NCBI GenBank assembly: GCA_963812505.1
Contig: CAWEVM010000022.1
Span: 224,831-288,830, forward strand
Source of the DNA: JAMXLO01 sp963812505
GTDB taxonomy: Bacteria > Pseudomonadota > Alphaproteobacteria > Acetobacterales > Acetobacteraceae
Reading direction: 5' to 3'
DNA length: 64,000 nt
Positions 44,452 through 53,828 of the stretch are shown here, piece after piece (the stretch's first letter is position 1; each line of letters begins with the position of its first letter). The notes beneath the pieces were generated by a model. The model had not been told where the DNA came from. It worked only from the letters and a program-made list of their open reading frames with translations, and made no database searches. Made by a program: the position numbers and the translations under genes.

Positions 44452-45383
44452 CGCTCCACCAAATAGAGCGGGCGTCGCTTGGTCTCGTTGAACACGCGGC
44501 CGAGGTATTCGCCCATGATCCCAAGGGTGACGAGCTGGGTGCCACCAAGGAATAACACCACCGCCATCAGGCTCGGATATCCCGCGACCGGGTTGCCATA
44601 GATAAGCGTGCGCAAGATGAGCTGCGCGCCGAAAACCACGGCGAACAACGCAACCGCCAGCCCCAGATACGTGGCGAGCTTCAGCGGACCGACGCTGAAT
44701 CCAGTAATACCCTCGATCGCCAGGTTCCAGAGCTGCCAGAACGACCACTTGGTGTGTCCGGCACCGCGCGGTTCGCGATCGTATGCGACGGCGATGCTGG
44801 GAAAACCCACCCAGGCGAACAGGCCCTTCATGAATCGATGGTGCTCGCGCAACTGCTGCACCGCATCAACCACCCGCCGGCTCATCAGCCGGAAGTCGCC
44901 GACATTCTCCGGCAGCGCTACGTCGGCCATGCGGTGCATGACGCGGTAGAACGCCGTGGCGGTGGCCTTCTTCAGCCAGCTATCGCCCTCACGCAGGTGG
45001 CGCTGGGCGTAGACCATGTCGTAGCCGGCATGCCAGGCGTCGACGAGACGCGGGATCACCTCCGGCGGGTCCTGCAGGTCAGCATCGATGACGATCACCG
45101 CTTCGCCGCGCGCATGGTCCAGGCCGGCGGTGGTGGCGATCTCCTTGCCGAAGTTGCGCGACAGGTTGACGACGGCGATATGGTTGTCGGCATGCCGCAG
45201 CATCTCGACGACGCGGAGCGAGGCGTCAACGCTGCCGTCGTTGACATAGATGGCCTCCCAAGGCGCGCCCAGCGTCGCCATCACCGCCGCGAGACGCCGG
45301 TGCATTTCGCCGACGATCTCGGCCTCGTTGTACATCGGGATGACAACCGAGAAGACCGGACGAACACTCGGCTGCATATCCAT
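44388..45383 (-). CDS. Family 2 glycosyltransferase, polyprenyl-phosphate type (DPM1/ArnC/GtrB-like)
   Basis: Membrane GT-A transferase that moves a sugar from a nucleotide to undecaprenyl phosphate. The catalytic domain starts SVVIPMYNEAEIV, has the DXD-type IVIDADLQDPPEVI at about 110-123, and NVGDFRLMSRRV. Two C-terminal membrane helices follow (LATYLGLAVALFAVVFGAQL; LMAVVLFLGGTQLVTLGIMG). Start 45383 is preferred over 45419; both lack a strong ribosome-binding site. The product may be a lipid-linked sugar for glycan or lipid A modification. Confidence 0.88.
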   Translation of the reverse strand: MDMQPSVRPVFSVVIPMYNEAEIVGEMHRRLAAVMATLGAPWEAIYVNDGSVDASLRVVEMLRHADNHIAVVNLSRNFGKEIATTAGLDHARGEAVIVIDADLQDPPEVIPRLVDAWHAGYDMVYAQRHLREGDSWLKKATATAFYRVMHRMADVALPENVGDFRLMSRRVVDAVQQLREHHRFMKGLFAWVGFPSIAVAYDREPRGAGHTKWSFWQLWNLAIEGITGFSVGPLKLATYLGLAVALFAVVFGAQLILRTLIYGNPVAGYPSLMAVVLFLGGTQLVTLGIMGEYLGRVFNETKRRPLYLVERYVPSGTVTPIMSPSRTIAAS

Positions 45384-45458
45384 TGGAGAGAGGCGCGCCG
45401 TGAATTGCGGCTTAGACACTCCGCCTATCGAGTGAAGGAAACGATAAGAGCGGCTCCG

Positions 45459-46460
45459 CTACACCCGCAGAAAACCGACCAGCCGCTCTGCCTCGGCCAG
45501 GATCGGGTCGGCGATCGACGCGGCCCGTGCGGCGCCGTCGCGCAGCACAGCGTCCACGCTGGCCGGATCGTCCAAAAGCCGACGCGCCTCGGCAGCGATC
45601 GGCCGCAGCCTGTCCACCAGCAGCGCCGCCAGCGCCTCTTTGAACACGCCGAACCCTTTGCCGCCATGCTCGCGCAGCACCGCCGCATGATCGGTACCGT
45701 CCAGTGCCGCGTATATACCGACCAGATTGCGCGCCTCGGGCCGCTTCTCGAGCCCCTGCGGCTCCGACGGCAGCGGCTCGGGATCGGTCTTCGCACGGCG
45801 GACCTTCAGCGCGATCGTGTCGGGGTCGTCGTTCAGGTTGATGCGGCTCTGATCTGACGGATCGGACTTCGACATCTTCTTCGTCCCGTCGCGCAGGCTC
45901 ATCACCCGCGGCGCCGGCCCCATGATCAGCGGAGCGATCTGCGGGAAGAAATTCACGCCGGTGTCGTGGTTGAACTTCTGCGCGATGTCGTTGGCAAGTT
46001 CGAGGTGCTGCCGCTGATCCTCGCCCACCGGCACGCCGGTCGCGTGATAGACAAGGATGTCGGCCGCCATAAGGTTCGGATAGACGTAGAGCCCCGCAGA
46101 GGCATTCTCGCGGTTCTTGCCAGCCTTGTCCTTGAACTGTGTCATGCGGTTCAGCCAGCCGAGGCGCGCGACGCAGTTGAAGATCCAGGCCAGCTGCGCG
46201 TGCGCGCGGACCGACGACTGCGCGAACAGGATGTGCTTCTGCGGGTTGATACCGCAGGCCAACAGCATCGCTGCCATCTCGCGCGTCTGCTGCGCCAGCG
46301 AACCGGGCTCCTGCCAGTTCTCGGTGATGGCGTGCAGGTCGACGACGCAGTAGATGCAGTCGTGGCTGTCCTGCAGCGCCACCCAATTGCGGAAGGCGCC
46401 GAGGTAGTTGCCGAGATGGGCGATGCCGGTTGGCTGGACGCCGGAGAACACGCGTTGCAT
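45459..46460 (-). CDS. trpS: Tryptophanyl-tRNA synthetase
   Basis: Class Ic aminoacyl-tRNA synthetase charging tRNA-Trp. HIGH-type motif TGIAHLGNYLG is near residue 11, and the KMSKS loop is intact (TKKMSKSDPSDQSRI near residue 200). Typical features also include GVNFFPQI and VGEDQRQHLELANDIA. It has 333 residues, normal for the bacterial form. In many alphaproteobacteria trpS lies next to murJ, but here murJ is about 6 kb away. Confidence 0.96.
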   Translation of the reverse strand: MQRVFSGVQPTGIAHLGNYLGAFRNWVALQDSHDCIYCVVDLHAITENWQEPGSLAQQTREMAAMLLACGINPQKHILFAQSSVRAHAQLAWIFNCVARLGWLNRMTQFKDKAGKNRENASAGLYVYPNLMAADILVYHATGVPVGEDQRQHLELANDIAQKFNHDTGVNFFPQIAPLIMGPAPRVMSLRDGTKKMSKSDPSDQSRINLNDDPDTIALKVRRAKTDPEPLPSEPQGLEKRPEARNLVGIYAALDGTDHAAVLREHGGKGFGVFKEALAALLVDRLRPIAAEARRLLDDPASVDAVLRDGAARAASIADPILAEAERLVGFLRV

Positions 46461-46534
46461 GGCGGACAGATGGCCGATCCTGGGCGGACGCGCAAGGCGG
46501 CGCTATCGTGGCGCCGATCAGGGGAGGGCCGACA

Positions 46535-47455
46535 ATGCTGCCGACACCGGGGTTCCATCATCTGCACCTGAACTCTGTCGATCCCGACGCGGCGATCGAC
46601 TGGTACACGCGGCAGTTCCCAAGCTGCACCAAGGGCGAGTGGGCCGGCTTCCCGGCGCTGCTGTCGCCGAACAATGTGATGGTGCTGTTCACCAAGGTGG
46701 CTGCGCCGCCAACTTCCGAGCCCCAGAGCGCGATCTGGCATTTCGGTTGGCACGTCACCGACGTCCGCAACAGCCTTGCCACGTTCAAACAGCGCGACGA
46801 GGTGAAGCTGCTGCCGCTCTACACGACCGACGAGGGCGGCTCGGTGCCGGTGAGCAGCGACACCTGGCCCAATGTCGGTGGCGTGCTGGGCCTCACACGG
46901 GCGCAGATTGCCGAGGCGCGCGCTACGGGGGTGAAGCCGCCGGGCGGCGGCGGGTTCGCCTACATGACGGGGCCGGACAATGCGCTTGTGGAATACGCCG
47001 GGAACTATCCGTCAGAGCGGTTCAACCACGTGCATCTGTGGCAGGAGGAACCGTTGTGCGCGTTGATCTGGTATCAGAAGCACCTGAATGCGCCGGTGCG
47101 TGCGGGCTTCGGACCTGCGCCCTCCGAGGCCGAATGCAAAGTGCCGCGCGGCGAGGATCGCACCTGGCCGGCGCTCAACCGCGAGGGGATGTTCCGCACG
47201 CCGCGGGCCGGCGTCGAGTTCGGCGATGTGGTGCTGACCTGGTACGCGAACCAGGGCGAGACACCGCTAGCCAGTCCGCGCGGGCAGTTGCAGGACCACA
47301 TCGCGCTGAGCGTTGCCGATCTGGATGGGTGGATGGCGAAGCTGCGCGGCGAGGATGTCGTGGTGCTGGAGGAGCCGTATCCGCTTGGTGCCACGCGCGC
47401 GGCGATTATCGAGGGGCCGAGCAAGGAGGCGTTGGAGTTGGTCGAGGTGCGGTAG
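46535..47455 (+). CDS. VOC-superfamily protein with two glyoxalase-like domains
   Basis: A 306-residue protein. The start at 46535 follows GGGGAGG closely. The first module begins GFHHLHLNSVDPDAAIDWYTRQFP, with a GWHVTDVRNSLATFK half; later FNHVHLWQEEPLCALIWYQKHL and DHIALSVADLDGWMAKLR start further beta-alpha-beta units, the last ending EGPSKEALELVEV. So there are likely four modules forming two metal sites. Extradiol dioxygenases and glyoxalase-like enzymes share this layout; the substrate is not evident. Confidence 0.8.
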   Translation: MLPTPGFHHLHLNSVDPDAAIDWYTRQFPSCTKGEWAGFPALLSPNNVMVLFTKVAAPPTSEPQSAIWHFGWHVTDVRNSLATFKQRDEVKLLPLYTTDEGGSVPVSSDTWPNVGGVLGLTRAQIAEARATGVKPPGGGGFAYMTGPDNALVEYAGNYPSERFNHVHLWQEEPLCALIWYQKHLNAPVRAGFGPAPSEAECKVPRGEDRTWPALNREGMFRTPRAGVEFGDVVLTWYANQGETPLASPRGQLQDHIALSVADLDGWMAKLRGEDVVVLEEPYPLGATRAAIIEGPSKEALELVEVR

Positions 47456-47654
47456 CGAATAACGATACGGGGGACGTCCTGGCGCAATGAGGCGACCCTT
47501 CGTTCAGTGGAGATGTTCACCGAGTACGAGCCCGGCGCGCGCATCGCTCATATCAGTCCAACGCTGCTCCTGCTGGTTGTCGCGTTGCAGGACCATCTGA
47601 CGGTCGCGGCGTGGTTCAAGCAGCGTTTATCACGGGCGAAGCGGCGCCCCCGCT

Positions 47655-47950
47655 TTAGGGCAACGTCGGCTGCCTGCAGGACACCTTCGATGACAGCGTG
47701 ATGCTCGCTGCGCCGGCGGCGATGGCTGCATCCATGGCCTCGATCTTCACTGGACGCCGTTGCGATCTGGCGATGCCTCGTGACGCTGAAACGCTAAGTT
47801 TTGGCAGCAGCACCACGCTGCCATGCTGCCATCAGGATGCACGAAGAATTTGACCCGGTCACCCGGCCGCAATCCGAGATGCTCCCGGATCGCTTTCGGG
47901 ATGGTCGCCTGACCCTTGCCGGTAATCGCGGTGTCCATGCTGTCCTGCAT
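47655..47950 (-). pseudogene. AbrB/MazE-type antitoxin broken by an 8-bp tandem duplication
   Basis: SpoVT-AbrB swapped-hairpin DNA-binding protein, antitoxin-like: TGKGQATIPKAIREHLGLRPGDRVKFFVHPDGS. After GS the frame is lost because ATGGCAGC is present twice in tandem (47817-47832). With one copy the chain continues VVLLPKLSVSASRGIARSQ, then RRPVKIEAMDAAIAAGA, and ends at 47655, the expected antitoxin tail. No PIN-domain or MazF toxin gene is next to it. Start 47950 (MQDSMDT...) is likely; 47938 is possible. Confidence 0.75.
47817..47832. repeat. 8-bp tandem duplication inside the AbrB pseudogene
   Basis: GCTGCCAT repeated twice without a gap on the plus strand. Eight bases shift the frame, and removing either copy restores a full AbrB-type reading frame, so slipped replication is the simplest cause. 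Confidence 0.85.
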
Positions 47951-48123
47951 TACTCTATGGCAAAGGTAATACCTGCCCTGACCGCCGGTCGAGCAGTGCC
48001 CGTGGCCACTGTGCCTCAGCCGGTCTAGGCTCGGCGCAGTTCGCGTGGGAGACGACTTGACGCCGGCAAACTGATGCAACGATGCAATCGCCAGGCAATG
48101 GCGGAGCAACAGGAGGAAACACC

Positions 48124-49545
48124 GTGACCGACAACATCGCGATGCCGATCGAGATCGCGCATTCGACAATGCCCGCGGCTACCATCGCGGCACGCATGGA
48201 TCGGCTGCCGCCTTCGCCCTATGTGCGTCGCTGCATCGTACTGCTCGCACTCGGGGCCTTCTTCGACGTCTTCGACAACGGCCTGATCTCGTTCATCGCG
48301 CCCGGTCTCTACAAGGCGGGGCTCATGGTGCCGACCACCGAGGGGTTCTTCGACATCCACGGCTATGCGAGCCTCATCGCGGCGACCTTCGTCGGCATGT
48401 TCATCGGCACCCAATGGCTGGCTCCATTGTCCGACTATTTCGGCCGACGGACCGTCTTCACCTATGCGCTGGTTTGGTACTGCATCGCCACCTTCGTCAT
48501 GGCGCTGCAGACCAGCGATGTCGGCCTGGTGATCTGGCGCTTTCTCGCCGGCATTGGCATCGGCGTCGAGTTCGTCACCATCGATACCTATCTGTCCGAA
48601 CTGGTGCCAAGGGAGCGGCGCGGCGTAGCCTTCGCCACCACCTCGCTGATCGGAACGTCGGCCTACCCGATCACCGCGTTTCTCGCCTGGGCGTTTGTCC
48701 CGCACGTCATCCTCGGGCTCGACGGCTGGCGCTGGGTCGCGATCGTCGGCGCGACCGGCGCGATCGTCGCATGGTTCCTGCGCCTGGCACTTCCGGAGTC
48801 GCCTCGGTGGCTCGCCCAGAACGGCCATGCCGAGGAAGCCGAACGCGTCACGCGAATGATCGAGACGCATGTCGAGACGCAATCCGGCCGCGCGCTGCCG
48901 CCGCCTCACCGGATCGACGGTGAGATCGAACGCAGCACCGGTTACTTCAGCGAGATGTTCCGTCCGCCCTATCTCAAGCGCACCGTGATGCTGATCGTCT
49001 TTCAGGTGCTGCAGGTGGTGGGTTACTACGGCTTCACCGCCTGGGTTCCGACGCTTCTGCTCGCGCAAGGGATCAACGTCACCAGGACACTGGCCTACAC
49101 GGTGATCATCGCGGCCGCCAATCCGCTTGGTGCGCTGGCAGCGACCCAGTTCGCCGATCGCAGCGAGCGGAAGTGGCAGCTCGCCTTCTCGGCACTTGCG
49201 ATCGCGATCTTCGGCCTGATCTTCTCGCAGCAGACGGACGCGATCGGCATCATGGTCGTCGGCGCTCTGATCGCGTTCTCAAACACCGTGATGGCCTACT
49301 CGCTGCACGCCTATCAGTCCGAGCTCTATCCGACCCGCATTCGCGCCCGTGCCGTCGGCTTCACCTATTCCTGGAGCCGCTTCAGCACGATCTTCGTCGG
49401 CTTCATCATCGCCTTCTTCCTCAGGAATTACGGAACCCTCGGTGTCTTCACCTTCATCGCCGGCGCCATGATCACCGTGTTCCTGATCATCGCGATCATG
49501 GGACCGCGCACGACTGGCCTGCGGCTCGAGGCGATCTCGCGCTGA
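48124..49545 (+). CDS. MFS transporter, metabolite:H+ symporter type
   Basis: Carrier of 473 residues with twelve hydrophobic segments, of the sugar-porter/aromatic-acid symporter branch. The loop 2-3 motif is APLSDYFGRRTVF, and after helix 4 comes YLSELVPRERRGVAFATT; helix 10-11 has AYQSELYPTRIRARAVGFTYSWSR, typical of this branch. The GTG start at 48124 is fixed by AGGAGG seven bases upstream, and an ATG at 48082 is rejected. It is followed by a ketopantoate-reductase-like gene after about 130 bases. Confidence 0.88.
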   Translation: MTDNIAMPIEIAHSTMPAATIAARMDRLPPSPYVRRCIVLLALGAFFDVFDNGLISFIAPGLYKAGLMVPTTEGFFDIHGYASLIAATFVGMFIGTQWLAPLSDYFGRRTVFTYALVWYCIATFVMALQTSDVGLVIWRFLAGIGIGVEFVTIDTYLSELVPRERRGVAFATTSLIGTSAYPITAFLAWAFVPHVILGLDGWRWVAIVGATGAIVAWFLRLALPESPRWLAQNGHAEEAERVTRMIETHVETQSGRALPPPHRIDGEIERSTGYFSEMFRPPYLKRTVMLIVFQVLQVVGYYGFTAWVPTLLLAQGINVTRTLAYTVIIAAANPLGALAATQFADRSERKWQLAFSALAIAIFGLIFSQQTDAIGIMVVGALIAFSNTVMAYSLHAYQSELYPTRIRARAVGFTYSWSRFSTIFVGFIIAFFLRNYGTLGVFTFIAGAMITVFLIIAIMGPRTTGLRLEAISR

Positions 49546-49674
49546 TTGGCTGCGCGGCCGCGGTTAACGTTCGCCGCGGCCTGTGCCAGACTATCCACCA
49601 GGGCGGGCAGAAGCACCGTCCGCACGGGGAACGGCGAACCACGCCGCTTCGCCGCACTAGGGAGTGAAGGTCCA

Positions 49675-50742
49675 GTGGCTACACATAAAGTGCTGATCAT
49701 GGGCGCGTCCTACGGGTCGCTGTTGGCAAGCAAACTGCTGTTCGCCGGTCATGAGGTGACGCTGATCTGCCTGCCCGCCGAAGTGGATGCCATCAATGCC
49801 GACGGCATCCGCGTGCGCATGCCGATCAAAGGCCGCGCCACGCCGGTCGAGATCAACTCGCGCAGACTGCCCGGCAAGGTGACCGCCGCGGGTCCCGCCG
49901 GCATCAATCCATCCGACTACGACCTGGTCGCGCTCGCGATGCAGGAGCCGCAGTATCGCTCGCCCGGCGTGCGCGAACTGCTGGACGCGGTGGCGAAATC
50001 CGGCAAGCCCTGCATGTCGATTATGAACATGCCGCCGCTACCATATCTCAAGCGCATCCGCGGCCTGAACACCGACGGGCTGCACCACTGCTTCACCGAT
50101 GCGAGCGTCTGGGCCAACTTCGATCCCGGCAGCCTGACGCTGTGCAGTCCGGATCCGCAGGCCATCCGCATGCCGGACGACAAGATCAACGTGCTGACGG
50201 TGACGCTGCCAACCAACTTCAAGGCGGCGCGGTTCGATTCGGACGAGTCGACCAACATCATGCGGCAGTTCCAGCGCGAGATCGAGGCGATCCGTTTCGA
50301 CGCCGGCGATGCCATCATTGACCTGCCGGTGAAGCTGAAGGTGCACGAGTCGATCTTCGTGCCGCTGGCCAAGTGGGCGATGCTGTGCACCGGCAACTAT
50401 CGCTGCGTGAAGCCGGATGCCGCAGTCTCGATCAAGGAGGCTGTGCACACGGACATCGAGGCCTCGCGCCGCGTTTACGACTGGGTACGCGAGCTGTGCA
50501 TGATGCTCGGGGCGGCGTCCGACGATCTGGTGCCGTTCGAGAAATACGCAGCGGCAGCCAACGGTCTGATCCGCCCATCGTCCGCCGCGCGTGCCTTGTT
50601 CAACGGCGCACCGAACATTGAACGCGTGGACCGGCTGGTGCAGAGCATCGCGGCGCAGCGCGGCATGCGCAATGCCGAGCTGGATGCGACGGTGGCATTG
50701 GTCGACGCGAGGCTGGAGATGAACCGCAAGGCGGCGGCCTAA
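49675..50742 (+). CDS. Ketopantoate reductase-like (PanE/ApbA) NADP oxidoreductase
   Basis: A 355-residue dehydrogenase with an N-terminal Rossmann fold (VLIMGASYGSLLASKLLFAGHEVTLIC; the usual GxGxxG is GASYGS) and a helical C-terminal domain. Bona fide PanE is about 300 residues and has a conserved Lys and Glu; here the lysine could be in PVKLKVHESIF. It may be an opine- or ketopantoate-type reductase rather than PanE. GTG 49675 has AGGGAGTGAAGG just before it; the open frame from 49546 lacks support. Confidence 0.75.
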   Translation: MATHKVLIMGASYGSLLASKLLFAGHEVTLICLPAEVDAINADGIRVRMPIKGRATPVEINSRRLPGKVTAAGPAGINPSDYDLVALAMQEPQYRSPGVRELLDAVAKSGKPCMSIMNMPPLPYLKRIRGLNTDGLHHCFTDASVWANFDPGSLTLCSPDPQAIRMPDDKINVLTVTLPTNFKAARFDSDESTNIMRQFQREIEAIRFDAGDAIIDLPVKLKVHESIFVPLAKWAMLCTGNYRCVKPDAAVSIKEAVHTDIEASRRVYDWVRELCMMLGAASDDLVPFEKYAAAANGLIRPSSAARALFNGAPNIERVDRLVQSIAAQRGMRNAELDATVALVDARLEMNRKAAA

Positions 50743-50801
50743 TCGGTCAGCGAAACTCAATGGCCAAGTAACAGTGGCGTGTCTGGCAACGATTGGTTGC
50801 A

Positions 50802-50846
50802 ACTGCTTCGCTTCGCTCACGTTCCATGCGGCGAAGGCGAAGCAGT
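50802..50846. repeat. Inverted repeat before the glycine-zipper lipoprotein
   Basis: ACTGCTTCGCTTCGC pairs with GCGAAGGCGAAGCAGT, with one bulged base and a loop of about 14 bases. It lies 12 bases upstream of the lipoprotein start and about 60 bases after the previous stop. It may be a terminator or a translational control hairpin. Confidence 0.5.
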
Positions 50847-50858
50847 GGAACCAGAATC

Positions 50859-51233
50859 ATGAAAACCAAATTGACCTTCGCGGCCCTTGGGGCGCTGTGC
50901 CTGCTCTCTGCATGCGGCCAATCACCGAAGGAACGAACGACGGGTGGAGCTGCCGCGGGTGCCGCGACAGGTGCGGCGGTCGGCGCGCTGGCTGGCCCGC
51001 CAGGCATGGCAGTGGGTGCCCTGGTTGGCGGCGGCGCCGGTGCAGCGACCGGTGCGACAACCAGTCCCCAGCAGGTCAATCTGGGCAAGCCGCCATGGAC
51101 GAATCCGGAAACACGCGTACCGACGCCGCATGGCTCCGTGTCGCCCGCTAGCTCGGCGCGCACTGGCAACGACTCCGATAGGCTGAATGATCAGAGCCTG
51201 CGGGCTGCGCAGGGCGGTAGCAGCAACCCCTGA
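50859..51233 (+). CDS. Glycine-zipper lipoprotein
   Basis: A 124-residue lipoprotein with signal MKTKLTFAALGALCLLSAC (lipobox LSAC). The mature part holds a glycine zipper: GGAAAGAATGAAVGALAGPP, then GMAVGALVGGGAGAATG, which could insert as a helical hairpin in the outer membrane, as in SlyB and OsmB-like proteins. The C-terminal tail is polar. The start at 50859 is chosen over 50793 because only it begins a signal peptide. A hairpin lies just upstream and another just downstream. Confidence 0.75.
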   Translation: MKTKLTFAALGALCLLSACGQSPKERTTGGAAAGAATGAAVGALAGPPGMAVGALVGGGAGAATGATTSPQQVNLGKPPWTNPETRVPTPHGSVSPASSARTGNDSDRLNDQSLRAAQGGSSNP

Positions 51234-51247
51234 CAGCGCGTTCCTGA

Positions 51248-51275
51248 TGCGGGGGGGCGGCCTGCGGCCCCCGCA
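51248..51275. terminator. Hairpin between the convergent lipoprotein and murJ genes
   Basis: Perfect stem TGCGGGGG / CCCCCGCA with a 12-base loop, eight bases before the murJ stop and fifteen after the lipoprotein stop. A good position for bidirectional termination, although no T-tract follows. Confidence 0.6.
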
Positions 51276-51282
51276 CAGTGGC

Positions 51283-52845
51283 TCAACCGGGGTTTGCGCC
51301 GCGTCGCGGCCTTTGGCGCCTGACCATGCGCAGGTAATCCCGCCACTCGATCGCTCCGAACAGCATCGCCGTGATCCCGTAGGTCACGATGCCAGCGACG
51401 ATCAATTCCGTCAGCGCGACGATCCGCGGCACCCCATGCAGCGGCGCCGAGAACAACGCCTGCTGTACCAGCCACAGTGCCGCACCCATCGCCACCGCCG
51501 CCGCCGCGATCCGCACACTTTTCTGGCGCAGCTGTGCATCGAAAGTCAGATGCCCGCGCCGCGCCAGCAGCGCGCCCAGCCAGCCGACGTTGAACACGGC
51601 GGCAAGGCTGGTCGCGAGCGCCGGCCCGATATGCTTCAGCGGCACCATGAAGGCGACGTTCATCGCGAGGTTCAACGCCACCGCGGAGACACCGATCTTT
51701 ACCGGTGTCGCCGTATCACCGCGGGCGAAGAAGGCCGGGGCCAGCACCTTCACCAGAACGAACGCCGGCAGACCGAGCGCGTAGGCGGCGAGCGATTGCG
51801 ACGACAGACGCACGCTCTCGGCATCGAATGCGCCACGCCCGAACAGCGCCGACATCACCGGCCACGCGCTCACGATCAGCGCGACCGCGGCCGGCAGCGT
51901 CAGGAACAGCGCGTATTCGATCGCGCGGTTCAAGGTGGTGCGCGCGGCCTCCGCCTCGCCGCCGCGAACCTGGCGCGATAGCAGCGGCAGCAGCGCGGTG
52001 CCCACCGCCGTTCCGATCACGCCGAGTGGCAGTTGCTGCACGCGATCCGCATAATACAGCACCGACACGGTGCCGGCGGGCAGCAGGCTCGCGATGATCA
52101 CGTCCACCGCGAGATTGAGCTGGGTCACGCCGGCGCCGACCAGTCCCGGCAGCATGCGGCGCAGCAGCACGCGGATCTGTGGCGTCAGGCGCGGGCGCGG
52201 CAGCGACAGGCCCATGCCGCCACGCCGCAGCGCCCACAGCAGCAGACCGAGCTGCGCCACGCCGGATATGGTGATCCCCCATGACAGTGCGTGGCCGGCG
52301 GTCGGCACGTAGGGCGTCAGCCACAGCATGCAGGCGATAGAGACGACGTTGAACAACACATAGGAGGCGGAAGCGGCGGTGAAACGGTCGAGCCCGTTCA
52401 GCACGCCCGACGCCAGGGCGGCGAGGCAGATCAGCAGCAAATAGGGGAACGTGATGCGCGACAGTTCCACGGCGAGCTCGAATTTTGCTGGCGTCGCGGC
52501 GAAGCCGGGGGCGAGCACCGCCATCATCTGCGGCATGAACACCTCACCCACGATGGTCAGCGCACCGAGCCAGAATGCCATGACGGCAAACGTCTCCGCC
52601 GCAAACTGTCGCGCCATCGGACGACCCTCGGCTGCGAGCATGCCGGCGAATGCAGGCACGAAGGCGGCGTTGAACGCGCCCTCGCCGAACAGGCGGCGAA
52701 ACAGGTTGGGGAGCTTGAGCGCGACGAAGAACGCATCGGCGATCGGGCCGGCGCCAAGCATCGCCGCAATCAGCATGTCGCGGGCGAAGCCCAGGATGCG
52801 GCTCGCCATGGTCCAGCCGCCGACGGTGAGAACGCCGCGGATCAT
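51283..52845 (-). CDS. murJ: Lipid II flippase MurJ
   Basis: Polytopic membrane protein (520 residues, about 14 helices) of the MOP superfamily that flips lipid II for peptidoglycan synthesis. Family features are the N-terminus TVGGWTMASRILGFARDMLIAA, then GPIADAFFVALKLPNLFRRLFGEGAFNAAFVP, and YYADRVQQLPLGVIGTAVGTALLP near residue 265. It is the last gene of the leftward tsaD-rlmJ-gpsA-murJ chain; its ATG overlaps the gpsA stop by four bases. In this position it is likely co-translated with gpsA. Confidence 0.95.
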   Translation of the reverse strand: MIRGVLTVGGWTMASRILGFARDMLIAAMLGAGPIADAFFVALKLPNLFRRLFGEGAFNAAFVPAFAGMLAAEGRPMARQFAAETFAVMAFWLGALTIVGEVFMPQMMAVLAPGFAATPAKFELAVELSRITFPYLLLICLAALASGVLNGLDRFTAASASYVLFNVVSIACMLWLTPYVPTAGHALSWGITISGVAQLGLLLWALRRGGMGLSLPRPRLTPQIRVLLRRMLPGLVGAGVTQLNLAVDVIIASLLPAGTVSVLYYADRVQQLPLGVIGTAVGTALLPLLSRQVRGGEAEAARTTLNRAIEYALFLTLPAAVALIVSAWPVMSALFGRGAFDAESVRLSSQSLAAYALGLPAFVLVKVLAPAFFARGDTATPVKIGVSAVALNLAMNVAFMVPLKHIGPALATSLAAVFNVGWLGALLARRGHLTFDAQLRQKSVRIAAAAVAMGAALWLVQQALFSAPLHGVPRIVALTELIVAGIVTYGITAMLFGAIEWRDYLRMVRRQRPRRGANPG

Positions 52846-53828
52846 TCGTCCCGCCGCGGTCGTGCCAGCAGTGCGGCGATCGCCTCTGCCAGCGTCGTGC
52901 GTCCGGCCAGCAGCGACGCCACCGCAGCGCAGATCGGCAGGTCCACGCGTGCCCCGGACGCCGATCCGGGGTCAGCGGCGCGTGCGACGAGAGCGGGCGC
53001 CGTGGCGACACCCTCGGTGACGGCACTTCGCGCGGCCAGGACGTCGGCAAGGCGCTCACCCCGGCCGAGCGCCAGCCCAAGACTGAAGTTGCGACTCGCC
53101 GGGCCAGTGCAGGTCAGCAGCAGGTCGCCGAGCCCCGACAGCCCCATCATTGTCTCCGCGCGTCCCCCCAGCGCCACGGCCAGCCTCGACAGTTCGGCCA
53201 CGCCGCGCGTGATCAGGGCGGCACGGGCGTTCTCGCCGAGACCCGCGCCGATTACCGCTCCGGCCGCGATGGCGATCACGTTCTTGGCCGCGCCGCCGAC
53301 CTGAGCGCCGATCGGGTCGTCGTTGCCGTAGAGCCTGAAGGATGGTGTGCCGAGCAACGCGGCGATCGACGTGCGCAGGCCGGCGTCGCTGGCCGCAACG
53401 ACCGCGGCAGCGGGCAGTCCGGCGGCGACCTCGTGCGCGAAGTTCGGGCCGGTGAGTATGGCCGACGGTGTGCCGGGTCGGACGTCGGCGACGATTTCCA
53501 GGGGCAGGCGCAGCGTCGTCTGCTCCACGCCTTTGGCACAGACCACCAGAGGCGCGAGACCGATCGGAAGGCGCCCCAGCACGCCGCGCAGATATTGCGT
53601 GGGAACCGCCAGCAATACCGCGTCGGCCGCATGGGGCATTGCTGACGTTGCGAGGATCGTTTCGGGCAGGCGGACGCCGGGCAGGCGCGGGTTCGCCCGG
53701 CTTGCGACGATTGCTTCGGCGCGGGCCGGATCGCGTGCCCACAGCGTCACCGTGTTGCCGGCCCGCGCCGCCTGGATCGCGAGCGCGGTGCCCCAGGCGC
53801 CGGCGCCAATCACCGCGACGCTACTCAT
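52842..53828 (-). CDS. gpsA: NAD(P)-dependent glycerol-3-phosphate dehydrogenase
   Basis: Makes sn-glycerol-3-phosphate from dihydroxyacetone phosphate for phospholipids. The Rossmann motif is VIGAGAWGTALAIQAAR at residues 5-21; the substrate segment is GGAAKNVIAIAAGAVIGAGLGENARAALITRG with the catalytic lysine; LSGLGDLLLTCTGPASRNFSLG is also diagnostic. It has 328 residues. The open frame extends to 53960, but MSSVAVIGAG fits the family start. It overlaps rlmJ by eight bases upstream and murJ by four downstream. Confidence 0.96.
   Translation of the reverse strand: MSSVAVIGAGAWGTALAIQAARAGNTVTLWARDPARAEAIVASRANPRLPGVRLPETILATSAMPHAADAVLLAVPTQYLRGVLGRLPIGLAPLVVCAKGVEQTTLRLPLEIVADVRPGTPSAILTGPNFAHEVAAGLPAAAVVAASDAGLRTSIAALLGTPSFRLYGNDDPIGAQVGGAAKNVIAIAAGAVIGAGLGENARAALITRGVAELSRLAVALGGRAETMMGLSGLGDLLLTCTGPASRNFSLGLALGRGERLADVLAARSAVTEGVATAPALVARAADPGSASGARVDLPICAAVASLLAGRTTLAEAIAALLARPRRDE

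Noticed and set aside
47456..47654. Small rightward frame after the VOC gene
   Set aside because: No ribosome-binding site, no recognisable family, and composition like a shadow; the stretch appears to be non-coding.
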